The notes beneath the pieces were generated by a model. That model had not been told where the DNA came from, did no database searches, and was given only the letters and a program-made list of their open reading frames with translations. A stretch of DNA of 14,582 bases from Isotricha intestinalis. Lineage: Eukaryota; Ciliophora; Litostomatea; Vestibuliferida; Isotrichidae. Numbering within the stretch: the stretch's first letter is position 1; every line of letters begins with the position of its first letter. This document shows positions 1 to 10,600 of this stretch, piece by piece. The stretch lies in contig JAJJLU010004345.1 in the NCBI GenBank assembly GCA_023807065.1, positions 1-14,582 of the forward strand, given 5' to 3'. The translations under genes and the position numbers were made by a program.

Positions 1-1
1 G

Positions 2-292
2 AAACAATTAGAAAGAGATGAAAAAGAAGAAAAAATGGAAATGAAAAAAAGAAATAAAGAATTAGCAGAATTTCAAAAAAGTCAATTTGCTGAAAAGAAA
101 AAAAAAGCTGTTGATGAATTTAAAAAAATTACTGATAGAGCTTATTTAACTGAAAAAATGATAAAAGATGAAGAAGATGATTATATGGAATATGTTATGA
201 GATGGGTTGAACAATATAAAAAGGAAGGGAAAGATATTAAACCTTTAATTATTGAAATTAATAAATGGAGAAAAAGACATGGAATGGAATAA
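2..292 (+). CDS. 3' end of a charged coiled-coil protein, possibly a TPH-domain ciliary microtubule protein (5' truncated)
   Basis: The frame is open from base 2, so the gene begins outside the window; the ATG at 35 is probably internal. The visible 96 residues are a Lys/Glu-rich helix followed by a C-terminal segment with a DEEDDYMEYVMRWVEQYKK stretch and then KDIKPLIIEI. An acidic helix, then aromatic/hydrophobic residues spaced as F/Y-x2-Y-V, a gap, and a Pro-Leu motif resembles the C-terminal part of trichohyalin/plectin-homology proteins such as CFAP45 and CFAP210, which lie inside ciliary doublet microtubules. That assignment is a resemblance from memory and not a firm match. The gene ends with TAA and faces the next gene tail to tail across 136 bp. 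A generic coiled-coil protein is the alternative. Confidence is high that it is coding and low for the family. Confidence 0.8.
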   Translation, partial: KQLERDEKEEKMEMKKRNKELAEFQKSQFAEKKKKAVDEFKKITDRAYLTEKMIKDEEDDYMEYVMRWVEQYKKEGKDIKPLIIEINKWRKRHGME

Positions 293-428
293 TATTTATT
301 TTTATTTAATCATAAATAATCATTTTTTGATAATAATTAAAATTTTTTTCATTTTAATTTTTCTTATGAATAAAAGATAAAAATGATATATTAAAAGAAA
401 AAATAAAAATAATTTTGTTTTTAATTAT

Positions 429-1226
429 TTACTTTCTTCTTTTCATTTTATTTATCCTTTTCTTCTCATAACCATCATTATAAGAACTTCTCCTATTAAA
501 ATTATTACCAGAAGGAAGAGCAAGAGGAGCATTCCCATAATTCCCATAATTCCCATTATTCCCATTATTCCCATTTCCTAATCTCCTATTTCCTCCTCTT
601 CCCATATTATTAAGCATTTCATAATTTCTTTCAAAACCAACTTTCTGTCTATAATCATTATATTCTCTATTAAAATTTTCAATTTCATCATCATTAATTC
701 CTTTATAAATATTATGTTCTTCTTGTTCTCCTGTATTCTTATTTCTTTGTTTAATTAATTTAGCTCCTTTATTATCTAACATTCTTTGATGTGCAGCTTT
801 CTGTATTCCATTACTATTTTTATATGCTTCTTGTTTCTCTGATATTCTATGACCATCATCACCTATTTGTTTAATTGATCTTGATTGATAACTTTCTTTA
901 ACAGGTTGACCTGATGAATAATCTATTTTACTTATGTATGATTGAGATATCATTGTACCTTTATTTACTCCTCTTCTATTTTGATTATTTACTCTTATCA
1001 TGTCATTCATATTTGAAAATTCTGATTCCATATCTCCTAAAAGATTATTTATATTCCCTCCCATTCTTCCACCAAAAAACATATCTTCAAAAGGATCTGA
1101 AAATTCATCTATTCCAAAAAAAGGTTTTGATATAAAATTTCTGAAAAAATTGTCCATTTGATTACTTCTATTTTGATTATAGGGATTTTGACTGCTACTT
1201 CTGTTTTTCTTCTTTGACTTATACAT
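429..1226 (-). CDS. Myeloid leukemia factor (MLF) family protein
   Basis: The 265-residue protein carries the MLF signature. Residues about 96-180 contain YISKIDYSSGQPVKESYQ, then IKQIGDDGHRISEKQEAY, KAAHQRMLDNKGAKLIKQ and the ending TGEQEEHNIYKGI, in the order and spacing of animal MLF1/MLF2. The N-terminus is basic and Asn/Gln-rich, followed by FFRNFISKPFFG and an acidic aromatic stretch (DPFEDMFFGGRMGG), also typical of MLF proteins. The C-terminal 55 residues are low complexity: Arg/Gly, then Asn-Gly repeats from a 9-bp tandem DNA repeat, then a basic end. In animals MLFs are adaptors that move between cytoplasm and nucleus and influence transcription and protein quality control; the role in protists is poorly known. 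The RSxSxP-type 14-3-3 site of human MLF1 is not evident. The start is preceded by an A-rich run and the stop is TAA. Confidence 0.93.
   Translation of the reverse strand: MYKSKKKNRSSSQNPYNQNRSNQMDNFFRNFISKPFFGIDEFSDPFEDMFFGGRMGGNINNLLGDMESEFSNMNDMIRVNNQNRRGVNKGTMISQSYISKIDYSSGQPVKESYQSRSIKQIGDDGHRISEKQEAYKNSNGIQKAAHQRMLDNKGAKLIKQRNKNTGEQEEHNIYKGINDDEIENFNREYNDYRQKVGFERNYEMLNNMGRGGNRRLGNGNNGNNGNYGNYGNAPLALPSGNNFNRRSSYNDGYEKKRINKMKRRK
531..575. repeat. 9-bp tandem repeat inside the MLF gene
   Basis: There are five consecutive copies of ATTCCCATA/T (two ending in A, three in T) with no other mismatch. On the coding strand they encode alternating NGN and YGN triplets in the C-terminal low-complexity tail. 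The period is a multiple of three, so copy-number changes would keep the frame. Near-identity at DNA level suggests recent slippage expansion. Confidence 0.9.
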
Positions 1227-1370
1227 TTTTTTTTATTTTTAAATAAGAATTTTAAACTAAAATAGTTTTTTTACATAGATAAAATAAAAAATAAGGTTTT
1301 TATATCAGAATAAAAATAAAGTATATAACTCAATGAAAAAAGAATTAAAAAAAATTTAAAAAATATTTTT

Positions 1371-1826
1371 TTAAGGAATAAAAATTCTATCAGTAGTTTC
1401 ATGTAAATTAGTAGGTTTATCATTAAACCATTCCACTCCTTTAGGTTTAGCAGAACCAGAAGGTCCTTTGACAATGACAGCAAAATATTCCCAATCATTC
1501 ATAGGTTCCCCATAAGTTAATTTATAATTACCATCAATAACATTAACTTTTTCAATAGTAGCTCCTCTAACTACAATAATATCTTGTTTTAAAAAATCAA
1601 TTTCATATTTTTTATTTAAAAAAGGATCTTCTGTATTTTCTTCTAATTTCCATATTCCATCTTCTCCTTTTACTGGCTTTTTTAAAGCCACTGAACTTAA
1701 TAATATATCTCCTAATCTTGTCTCGTTTGATATTAGCATTGGTGTTTCTAATGATATTGGATCTGATAATATTCCTTGATATGATGATATTACCATATTT
1801 ATATTTGGATTTGGTTTATTTGCCAT
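1371..1826 (-). CDS. Compact cysteine-free protein of unknown function (151 aa)
   Basis: I do not recognise this family. The protein lacks the Asn/Lys runs of its neighbours, has no cysteine and one histidine (His142), and alternates hydrophobic and polar residues in a way that suggests a beta-rich globular fold. Examples are residues 82-99 (DIIVVRGATIEKVNVIDG) and 111-123 (DWEYFAVIVKGPS). No signal peptide or membrane segment is visible. The codons are richer in G and C than those of the flanking genes. The even composition and lack of low-complexity insertions suggest a conserved and perhaps well-expressed cytosolic protein. It is tandem with the MLF gene, whose start lies 144 bp downstream of its stop, but co-transcription is not implied. 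The start ATG is the first Met of the frame and is followed by a plausible N-terminus; the stop is TAA. Confidence 0.82.
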   Translation of the reverse strand: MANKPNPNINMVISSYQGILSDPISLETPMLISNETRLGDILLSSVALKKPVKGEDGIWKLEENTEDPFLNKKYEIDFLKQDIIVVRGATIEKVNVIDGNYKLTYGEPMNDWEYFAVIVKGPSGSAKPKGVEWFNDKPTNLHETTDRIFIP

Positions 1827-2255
1827 TAAGTTAATTTTTAAAAAATTATTTTTTTTATTTTTTAGAAAATCAAATTCTTTTTTTTATATCAATTGTACAT
1901 AAAAATTAACACAAAAAGAAAAAGTTTTAAAAACAATAAAGTTATATTATTAATAAATTTGGTTTAAATGTTAATTTAATAAATGTTATGACTTCTTCAT
2001 TCTGGAAATAAAATAAATAAATTGATTTTTAAAGCTTTTTTTATAATTTTTTGGGTCGATAAAGAAAAAAATAGAATTAAATTTATGAAATTTCATATTA
2101 TTATATTAATTATTAATTTGTTTAAAAAATTCTTTGTATAATGTCAATTTTAGGTTTCTATTTTTTTAATATATATTTATATTTTAAAACGAAATGTATA
2201 AATTATTTTTGGGTAATAAGAATTAATAATTATTTGAATGTTAATCATAAATTAA
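1827..2255. other. Divergent intergenic region, 429 bp
   Basis: This is the longest spacer in the window and lies between the starts of two divergent genes, so it should hold both promoters. It is almost entirely A/T with T and A runs. A small island of higher G+C at about 1985-2060 is the only stretch that stands out. On the minus strand it holds an ATG-started frame of 36 codons ending in TAA (1986-2096), and on the plus strand a seven-codon ATG frame starting at 1988. Neither shows a recognisable protein, and an open frame of this size could arise by chance. No tRNA or other structured RNA is evident; such genes would stand out as GC-rich. Confidence 0.7.
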
Positions 2256-3227
2256 ATGAAAAATAATTTTCCTAATAATGGAAATTTTAAAAAGCAAAAA
2301 ACGTATAATCAAGATCTCTTAACAAATGAATTAAATGGAAAAGTAGATTCAATTTTAGAAAGAACTCAAATTTTAGATAAAAAAAAAAATCAAAAGATAA
2401 TGAATAATTGGGAAGAAGATAATAAAGAATATTATGAGAATTTTTTAATAAAATTAAAAGCAGAAAGAAAGAAATCTCATATAAATATTAAAAGTGGAAT
2501 AAAATTTGAAAGAAAAAGAAAAAGTAAAACTTTTAAACCAAATGAAATTGAAAAAAAAAAAATTAACACAACATTAAATAATAATAGAAGAAAAAGTATG
2601 ATGCATAGTTTTTTAAGAAAAAGTTTACTTTTTAAAAAAATCAAAGAACCAATAATTGAAAATATTAAAGAAGAAAAATTAGAATCAGTAATAGAAAAAA
2701 ATTCTTTTCAAATGTCAAAAAATATTCAAATCTTTATTAAAGAAACTTCAAAAAAAGAAATAAAAAATAATTTAAATGATAAGAAAAAAAATAAAATAAA
2801 AAAAAATAATGTGTATAATGAAATCAATAATAATAACATTTTTTCTTCTTTAATTATTAAAGAAAATCCATTTGAAAAAGATTTTAAAATTTTAAATAAT
2901 AACAATCGTATTTTCACTTTTGAAAAAATAAAATTAAATGAAAAAAAAAGAGAAGAAATTACAAAAAGAATTTATGATCAAATTATTAGTCCAGTTGAAA
3001 AAAGTTTTATTTCAAATGCAACTAAAATTGAACTTAAAAAAGATAAAGAAAGCAATAGTAAAAATAATAATAATGAAAATGATAATAAAAAAATTGAAAT
3101 TGTTAATGTTGGAACTAATGGAAATAATGATTATAATAATAATAATAATGTTTTTATATATACTATAAATGAAAATAGTACTAAAAGAAAAAAATTTTTT
3201 TGTTGTTGTGTTCCTTTAAAATTTTAA
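2256..3227 (+). CDS. Lys/Asn/Glu-rich protein of unknown function with a Cys-rich C-terminus
   Basis: This 323-residue protein has no domain I recognise. It is strongly basic, with predicted charged helices at about residues 30-75 (a conserved-looking NNWEEDNKEYYENFLIKLKAE stretch), basic clusters at 86-92 and 111-128, and Asn-rich linkers towards the end. The RRKS and RKS motifs (Ser114, Ser123) look like basophilic kinase sites. The extreme C-terminus is KRKKFFCCCVPLKF, with three adjacent cysteines (316-318) after a basic patch. This could be an S-acylation site anchoring an otherwise soluble protein to a membrane, but that is inference; it is not a CaaX box. The ATG is the first Met of the frame and the stop is TAA. 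The next gene lies 328 bp downstream on the same strand. The non-repetitive N-terminal helix and long open frame support it being a real gene. Confidence 0.8.
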   Translation: MKNNFPNNGNFKKQKTYNQDLLTNELNGKVDSILERTQILDKKKNQKIMNNWEEDNKEYYENFLIKLKAERKKSHINIKSGIKFERKRKSKTFKPNEIEKKKINTTLNNNRRKSMMHSFLRKSLLFKKIKEPIIENIKEEKLESVIEKNSFQMSKNIQIFIKETSKKEIKNNLNDKKKNKIKKNNVYNEINNNNIFSSLIIKENPFEKDFKILNNNNRIFTFEKIKLNEKKREEITKRIYDQIISPVEKSFISNATKIELKKDKESNSKNNNNENDNKKIEIVNVGTNGNNDYNNNNNVFIYTINENSTKRKKFFCCCVPLKF

Positions 3228-3555
3228 AAATTTCCTTTTGATATCTTTTATAGAAAGAAAAATTATTAAAGAAAGATAAATTGATAAAAATACAAAAGAA
3301 TAATTTCAAAAATATATGTTTTTAATATGATATAAAGTAATAATAAATTATTTATAAATAAATAAAATATTTGAAAATAATAAAAAGAAAAGATTACTTA
3401 AAGATAATAAAATGTATTAATTATTAATCATTCGTAAAAAACATTAATACTTATAAATTAAAATATAAATTAAACAAAAAAAATTCTTTTTGAATTTTTT
3501 TATATTATTTAACTTATAACGTTTGAATATTTTTTTGTACAATTTAATTTTATAA
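3228..3555. other. Intergenic region, 328 bp
   Basis: This is A/T-only-like sequence between two genes on the plus strand. It should contain the 3' end of the upstream gene and the promoter of the B-box gene. I see no open frame with coding character, no structured RNA, no tandem array and no recognisable binding site. Confidence 0.7.
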
Positions 3556-4548
3556 ATGTCTAATTTTCAATATTCAAAAAAAATTAAATTTCATATTGAA
3601 TATGATGGAAAAATTCAATCAACTGAAATTTCCCCTGCAAAAAATATTGAATATTTAATTAAAATTGCAAAAAATTTATTTTTTCCAATAAATAAAGATG
3701 TAAAAATAATATATGATAAAATTGATATTATACCTTTTAGTCAAAGTTTAATTGGTGATTATTTTAAAATGATAAAAAAAGTAAATTTAAAAATAGTTTC
3801 TCCAGATTTTAATTCAAATAATAAAAATTTACATGAATTTTTATGTGAATGTTTAAAAGAAAATTATTGTAATTTTTGTCGAGATTGTAAACTTTATATT
3901 TGTGATAATTGTAAAATAAATTTACACCAAGGACATAGAATAATAGAAATAGATATAAATAATTTAAATGAAAGTATTAATTTATATAGAAATACATTAA
4001 TTTATGAAATGAAAAATAATGAAAATAAAATTGAAAATTATAAAGAAAAAATTAATAAAGAAGATTTTGATTTAGAAAATAAACATGATATAATTAAAGA
4101 AAAATTAAAGAAAATATATGATATTTATGATGAAATGATAAAAAGTTTAAAAATAAATAAAAATATAGAAAACATAATAAGTTATTATAAAATGCAAACT
4201 AAAATTACAAACGATGAAATTGAAGATATTATGAAATCAATTTATAAAAAATATATTAAAGGAAAAAAGGAAATGAAAATAGAAGAATTTAAAAATTATA
4301 TGAAATTAATCAATGAAAAAGATGAAATATTAGATAATCAATCTACTGATATTTACAAAATAAAAGTTAAATTTGAATTAAATGAAAAAATGAATAACAT
4401 GTTTAATCACATTGAAAAAATAATGGATAAAACTTTAAATAATAATAAAAAAGATGAATATAATTTTGATACAAATACTCAATTTTTATATAATTTATAT
4501 TTAAAAAATGAAAAAAAAAAAGAAGAAGAAAATGAAAATGTAGATTAA
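3556..4548 (+). CDS. B-box zinc-finger protein with possible beta-grasp N-terminus and coiled coil
   Basis: The 330-residue protein has three parts. Residues 8-82 (KIKFHIEYDGK through MIKKVNLKIVSP) show the strand-strand-helix-strand pattern of a ubiquitin-like or PB1-like fold; this is inferred from the pattern only. Residues 93-130 are a B-box-type zinc finger: Cys97/Cys99, Cys105, Cys108, Cys111, Cys116, Cys119, His124 and His127, with the diagnostic CxxC-x4-CxxC-x4-HxxH ending (YICDNCKINLHQGH). Residues 140-330 are a long charged coiled coil. B-box plus coiled coil is the core of TRIM proteins, but no RING finger precedes the B-box here, so ubiquitin-ligase activity is not implied; such proteins often act as scaffolds or on microtubules. 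The gene ends 82 bp from the stop of the convergent deubiquitinase gene. The start is the first ATG and the stop is TAA. Confidence 0.88.
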   Translation: MSNFQYSKKIKFHIEYDGKIQSTEISPAKNIEYLIKIAKNLFFPINKDVKIIYDKIDIIPFSQSLIGDYFKMIKKVNLKIVSPDFNSNNKNLHEFLCECLKENYCNFCRDCKLYICDNCKINLHQGHRIIEIDINNLNESINLYRNTLIYEMKNNENKIENYKEKINKEDFDLENKHDIIKEKLKKIYDIYDEMIKSLKINKNIENIISYYKMQTKITNDEIEDIMKSIYKKYIKGKKEMKIEEFKNYMKLINEKDEILDNQSTDIYKIKVKFELNEKMNNMFNHIEKIMDKTLNNNKKDEYNFDTNTQFLYNLYLKNEKKKEEENENVD

Positions 4549-4630
4549 AATGAATTAATTTAAAAAGAGAAAAACAATTTAATAATATTTTTTATTTTAT
4601 TAATTATAATTAAATAAATTTTATTTTATT

Positions 4631-7600
4631 TTAATTTGTATTATTTTCATCATTTTTTTTTTCTTCCTGAAAATTTTGATTTATTTCTACTTTATCATCA
4701 TCATTTCTTTCAACTCCATTTTCATTTTCATCATCATTATTTCCATTATAAATATCATTATTATTACCATAAATATTATTTTGATTATTATATTGATTAA
4801 TTTCAATTATATTATCATTATTTTCTTCTATAATAGATTTTATTTTATCATTTAAATCATTTATTTCTTTTGAAACATCAGAACTTTCATATCTTAATAA
4901 ATCTCTAAATTTTTCTGTATTTTCAACTAATAATTTCGTAATTGGATTTTTAAATAATTCTTTATTACTTTCAATAACATTAATTAATTTTTTACATCCA
5001 TTACTTAAATTTTCTTTATTAATTTTATTTTGGATATTACTTAAAATATATGATACAAAAACATTTGAAATTTCTTCAGCATCTTCACTTGTTATTTTAT
5101 CAATATTTTTTATTGAAATTTCTTCAAGAAGATCAATCATTTTTGTAAAGAAAGAAGAATATTGACTTTCTGAAATTTTTTTACTTTTTTCAAATTTTTT
5201 ATTGTCGTTTAAAATTTCATCATAATAAATTTTAGGAACTAATCTATTATTGTTGTAATTATAAAAGGGTTCAAATTTAAAATATTCATCTTTTTTTAAA
5301 TTATGGAAAATTTTACTATATAATTCATTACATTTATTATTATATTCATTTAAATTATTTTTATTATAATATCTCATCATATCATATTCTTTAAAAATTT
5401 TACTTTCTTCATTTTCATTAAATTCAATAATATTGCCTTTAAGTTTTTCATTAGTTTCATCAGGATTTAATATAGTAATAATGTTAGGATTTTTAACTAA
5501 TCTTTCATAAACTAATAAATAAGCATTTTTACATTTTTCTCTTCTCCAATTAAAAACATTATTCCTTCCATTAAAATTATGAGTATTATTAGAATTATTA
5601 TCATTATTATAATTGCCACCAAAAGTTTCTTCTTCTAATTTACTGATATCAAATTTAGATATTGAACTGTCATTAAATTCTAGCCAAGAAAAATTTACAT
5701 TATTATCATTAGGATTAAAATAACTAATATTACCTTCTCCATCCCTTATTGTGTTTATATATGAATAATAATGACCTGAATCTGCAGAGCCAACATGAAC
5801 TACTACACCAACTAAATAATAATTATAATATTCATCACTTCTAAAATAAATTTCTTCTTTTTTATTTTCTTTTTCTTTTAACATATTTTCAATTGTATAA
5901 TTTTTTAAATTTATTTGTTTTGGAAATTCTAATTTACTATTTATTTTTTCATTATGATCAATTTCCCAATTATAAAAAATTCTTTGAAGATGAATAATTA
6001 AAACATTAGGTAAAGAAGCAATTATATTTCTTTTTGAAATTTTACATTTTTTTTTACAACCATCACATTCATAACCATCAATATATTCTTCATTAATATA
6101 TTTATCTAAAGAATCATTTAAATTTTTCATATTTTTAACTTCTAAACTAAGAAAAACAGAAGGTTCAAATTTATAAGATACATATCCACAATCTAAACAT
6201 GTAATTAAAGAGCAATTTTTTCCTCCGAAAATATTATTAATCATATATTTATATTCAGAATTTTTAGAAGATTGTTCTAATCTATCTAAAAAAATAGCTA
6301 AAAATTCTTGAGTATCTTTTTGTTCAAATAATTTAGTAGGATTTCCATCAAAATCTTTAAAAGAATAAGTAAATCCAAAAGGATTAAAATCAGCTCTTTC
6401 AGAAAGTAATAAATAAGAAAATAATTTTTGTAATTGATGAAACATATTATCATCTAATTTTTCATTTTTTCTAAATCTTTCAATATTTACTATATTTACT
6501 TTTTTATTATCATTTAATTTTAATACTGTATATCTTAATGTTGGTGTCATATAGAATTGTTGCATTGTTGAATTCATATAACATATACAACCTAAATTTT
6601 TTAATCCTACATAATTTAATTTTCTTCTTTCATATTTATATTTTTTTGATGTGTCTATTTCATTATTTGAATTATTTTTCTTTTCTTTTTCTATGGAAAA
6701 ATATAATTTGAAATTTTCTAAATTTTCTTTCAAAAGATTTGATATTAAATTATATGACAAATTTAATATTTCTATATTCGAAGATCTGTTCGTTTCTTTT
6801 ATCTTCTTTATTGTGTCTATGTTTATAAATTCCATTTTTTCATTATTTTCCATTTCTGTTATTTTGTCTGTTAATGTTGAAACTAAATTTTCTTCTTTTT
6901 TTTTTTCTTCTTCATCTTCTGAGTAAAAAATTATTTTTTTTAAAATATTTTCAAATAGTTTACTATTTTCATTTGTTTCTTTTTTTATTGAATCATTTAT
7001 TTCAATTAATTTTGATAATATTGTTAAATCACATAATAATTTTTTATCTGATAATTTTGGTTTTTTAAAATTTATTGTTAATTCATCATTTATTTCATTT
7101 CTTAATTTTTCAGCAAATAAATTTATATCGAAATTTTCATTCAGTATAAATTTATCTTTTTTTTCATTATATATACTTAATAAATAAATAAAACAATCAG
7201 ATAAAGATTCATTTACTTTATCATTATTATTTATATTATTTCCAATTTCTTCAAATAATTTTGATATGATATCATATTTTTCTTTTGTAATTAAAATATT
7301 ATTCATTCTTTTTAAAGCATTTACAAATGAAATTCTTGTTTCTTCTTTTTCTGAAATTAAACCATTTAAAAGGAAATTTATTAATTCATTATTATATGAT
7401 GAATCTTCTATATTTGGTATTAAAAGTATTATTAATTGAATTATTTCATTTATTATATTTGTTTCCCATTTTTGCTTTATTGATGAATCTATTATATTCA
7501 TTAATAATGAAAACATTTCTTTATTTGTAAAATTTTCATTTATTTTATTTATTAAATTCTCCTCGTTTAAATATTTATATAAATCTTCGTTATTTGAATT

Positions 7601-10600
7601 TGATTTAATAGAACAAAGATAAATTAATTTAATAATTTTAATTAATAATTCAAAGCATACATTATCAATATGTTTTTCATAATTATCTTTCTTACAAATT
7701 CTTTTTAAAATATTAATAAAAACATCAATAATAAATTTATACCCATTAAAAGAGATAAAAACTTTAATCCATTCTTGAAATTCTATGCTAAAATTTCCAT
7801 TTTCAATAAAATATTCAATAATAATACACACATAGCAAAAATAATATAAATTATTATTCATAAGTAATTCATCCCAATTAATATTATCATTCAAATTTTT
7901 GATTTGAAGAATTTTATTATAAATATCATCATTAGTACATAATTCTACAACGAAATAATAAACATCAATATTTCCTTTATTCATAATATTAAATAAAACA
8001 TTAATTAACTGATTATTATTTCCTAAAATAAATCTAATCATACTTTCTTTATTATTATTTTCATAATAAAATCCTTCATTAATTTTTTTTAAATCTCCTC
8101 TATAACCAGTAGCCTTAATATTTTCAAGAACTAATTGAGGTTTACTTAAAGTAGCATTTATATACCAATTAACAAATTTTTCTCTTTCAATATAACCTTC
8201 ATTTAATTCTTCTTTTTCATTAATTAGACTTAAAACTCTTGAATCATTTATTCTTATTTCTTCTCTTGAATTTGTTACATCTTTTATAAATTGTGCTATA
8301 TCATTTGCAGTCATTTTATCATTTGTTGAATAATAATCGAACCAATCATTAAATATTTTTTCTGCTTCTGGTATTACTCTATTATTACTATCTAATAAAT
8401 TTTTATCTTCAATTTTTAATTCTAAATGATTTGTTGAAATATATATTTGGGAATTATTCCTTATATTTAATGATTTTAAACTTTTACCATTATCATGACG
8501 AGTTAACTCTATTCTATTATTATTTCCATTATTTATATATGAAATATTATCATCATTTTGATTTTTTATTCTCGGGTTTATTAATTCAAATTTCATAAAA
8601 TCATGATGATAATTTAATATATGAGATATTTGAGTTTTAAAAGAATAAAATGTACTATTTGAATATACACTTATTTTTTTAAATTGACTGTTTATATTAT
8701 ATGGTAAATTTATTAAACAATTTAAATTTATTAAATCACTTCTTATAATAGAAATATGAGATGATGTTTCTGCTGTTCCATTTTCTTCATTTAAATACAT
8801 TAAATCTGATAATATTGATATACATTTATTTATTATTTTACTATTAGAATTTGAATTATTTATTTCTTCTAAACATAAATCTATTAAATTTTCTCTATTT
8901 TTCATAAATAAAGTATTTAATAAATCTATTCCTCTGGTTATTATTTCATTATTTGTATTTTCAAAAATTATTCTTTTTAATTCTGAAAATCCTTTTAAAT
9001 CTTTTGATGATACATTATCTTTTAAAATTATATTATTTTCATTATCTTTTTCTAATTTATTTTCATTTTCATTTATTTCTATAAATACTCTAAGAAATGT
9101 TTTAAAACCTTCTATTGATATATTATTGTTTAAATTATTTTTGTTGTCAGTAAATAATTTAAATATTTTTTCTTCTATTCCTTCAAATTTCTTTTCTCTT
9201 ATTAATGAATTTATCCAATTATAAAATATCTTTTCATCATTTTCATTGTATTTATTTAATACCAAGAAGTTATAAACAAAATCTATTGGAGAATCTTCTT
9301 CAACTTTCCAAATGTCATTTTTAATTAAAACATCTAAAAATGTAATTTTATTTCTAATATTTTTTTCATGATTATTGGGCTCAATTTTGTCTTTATTTAA
9401 ATAATAATCATGAAAAGATTTTTTAAAAAGATTTAAAAGATTATTATTTTCTAATAATAAATTAGATAAATCAGAATCAATAGTTAAATTGGATTTATTT
9501 AAATAAATAGTTAATAATCTATAACCCAAAAAACTATTTTTAGAATCAACAATGAATTCTAAAGCATGATTAATAATATTTTTTTTTAATTGAGAATCTT
9601 TGTTTGAAATATCACAAATTCTTCTACTAATAAAATTAACATATTTACTTTGACTATTTTCCTTTATAAAATCAATGAATCTATTTAAATAATTTCCTAT
9701 AATTTGAGTGTCATTTAATTCATTAATTAAACTGAAAATTAAATGAATTTCTTCTTCACTCATATCACTATTAAAATTATAATTATCTTTTTGAATTGAA
9801 TTTAAAATTTTAACAATTACTAGTTTAATATTTTCATCATTAGAATTCAAATTACAAGAAATAATTTCATTTAAAATTTTTAAAACTATTTTTTTTTCAT
9901 CTAAATCTCCAGTTTTAGTGGCATTCCAAATTAAACTTAATTCTTCTTCTGAAAGTTTATCATTTGTTAATAAAAATTCTATTAATTCTTTACTTTTACT
10001 AACTAATTGCACATGACTATTTGGACCATAAATTTCATATATTATATTATTTTTTTTTATAAGGTCGATTAATACTTTCTTAAATTCTTCATTATTTTTA
10101 TATAATTTAATAAAATCACTTATTGATTTTATTGCAGTTGTTCTTTTATCTAGAAAATTTGTTTTTAACATTTTTATTGCGAAATTTAAAGCAAATGTTT
10201 CTATTAAATATTTATTATCTTTATTTAATTCATTATTTATATTTAAATATAATTTTAATACATCAATCATTAAATCATGAGTTTCTTTTTTCATATTTCT
10301 TAAATCATTATTTGATAAATTATCAACATAATCAAAAATACTTTTTGATAATTTTTTAGATAATTCAATAGCAAAAGGTTTATATAAATATTGAATAACA
10401 TTTTTAAATATATAAAAAATAAAATTAATAATTTCACTGTCATCATTTTTTTTCATTTTTCTATTATCATTATCTTCTTTTTTATTATTATTATTATTAA
10501 GAAAATTTATCATAATATCAAAACCATTTAAATTTCCAAATTCAATTAATAATAAATTATAATAATATTCATAATTAAAATATCTTCCAATAGTAATATT

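Noticed and set aside
531..575. CRISPR-like repeat array
   Set aside because: The copies are contiguous 9-mers without spacers and lie inside a coding sequence.
429..1226. 14-3-3 binding site in the MLF N-terminus (RSSSQNP)
   Set aside because: The proline is one residue too far from the serine to fit the RSxSxP consensus.
6651..7530. Several Leu/Phe-rich open frames on the plus strand opposite the deubiquitinase gene
   Set aside because: They are antisense shadows of the A/T-rich coding strand; the minus strand carries an intact, recognisable enzyme through the same bases.
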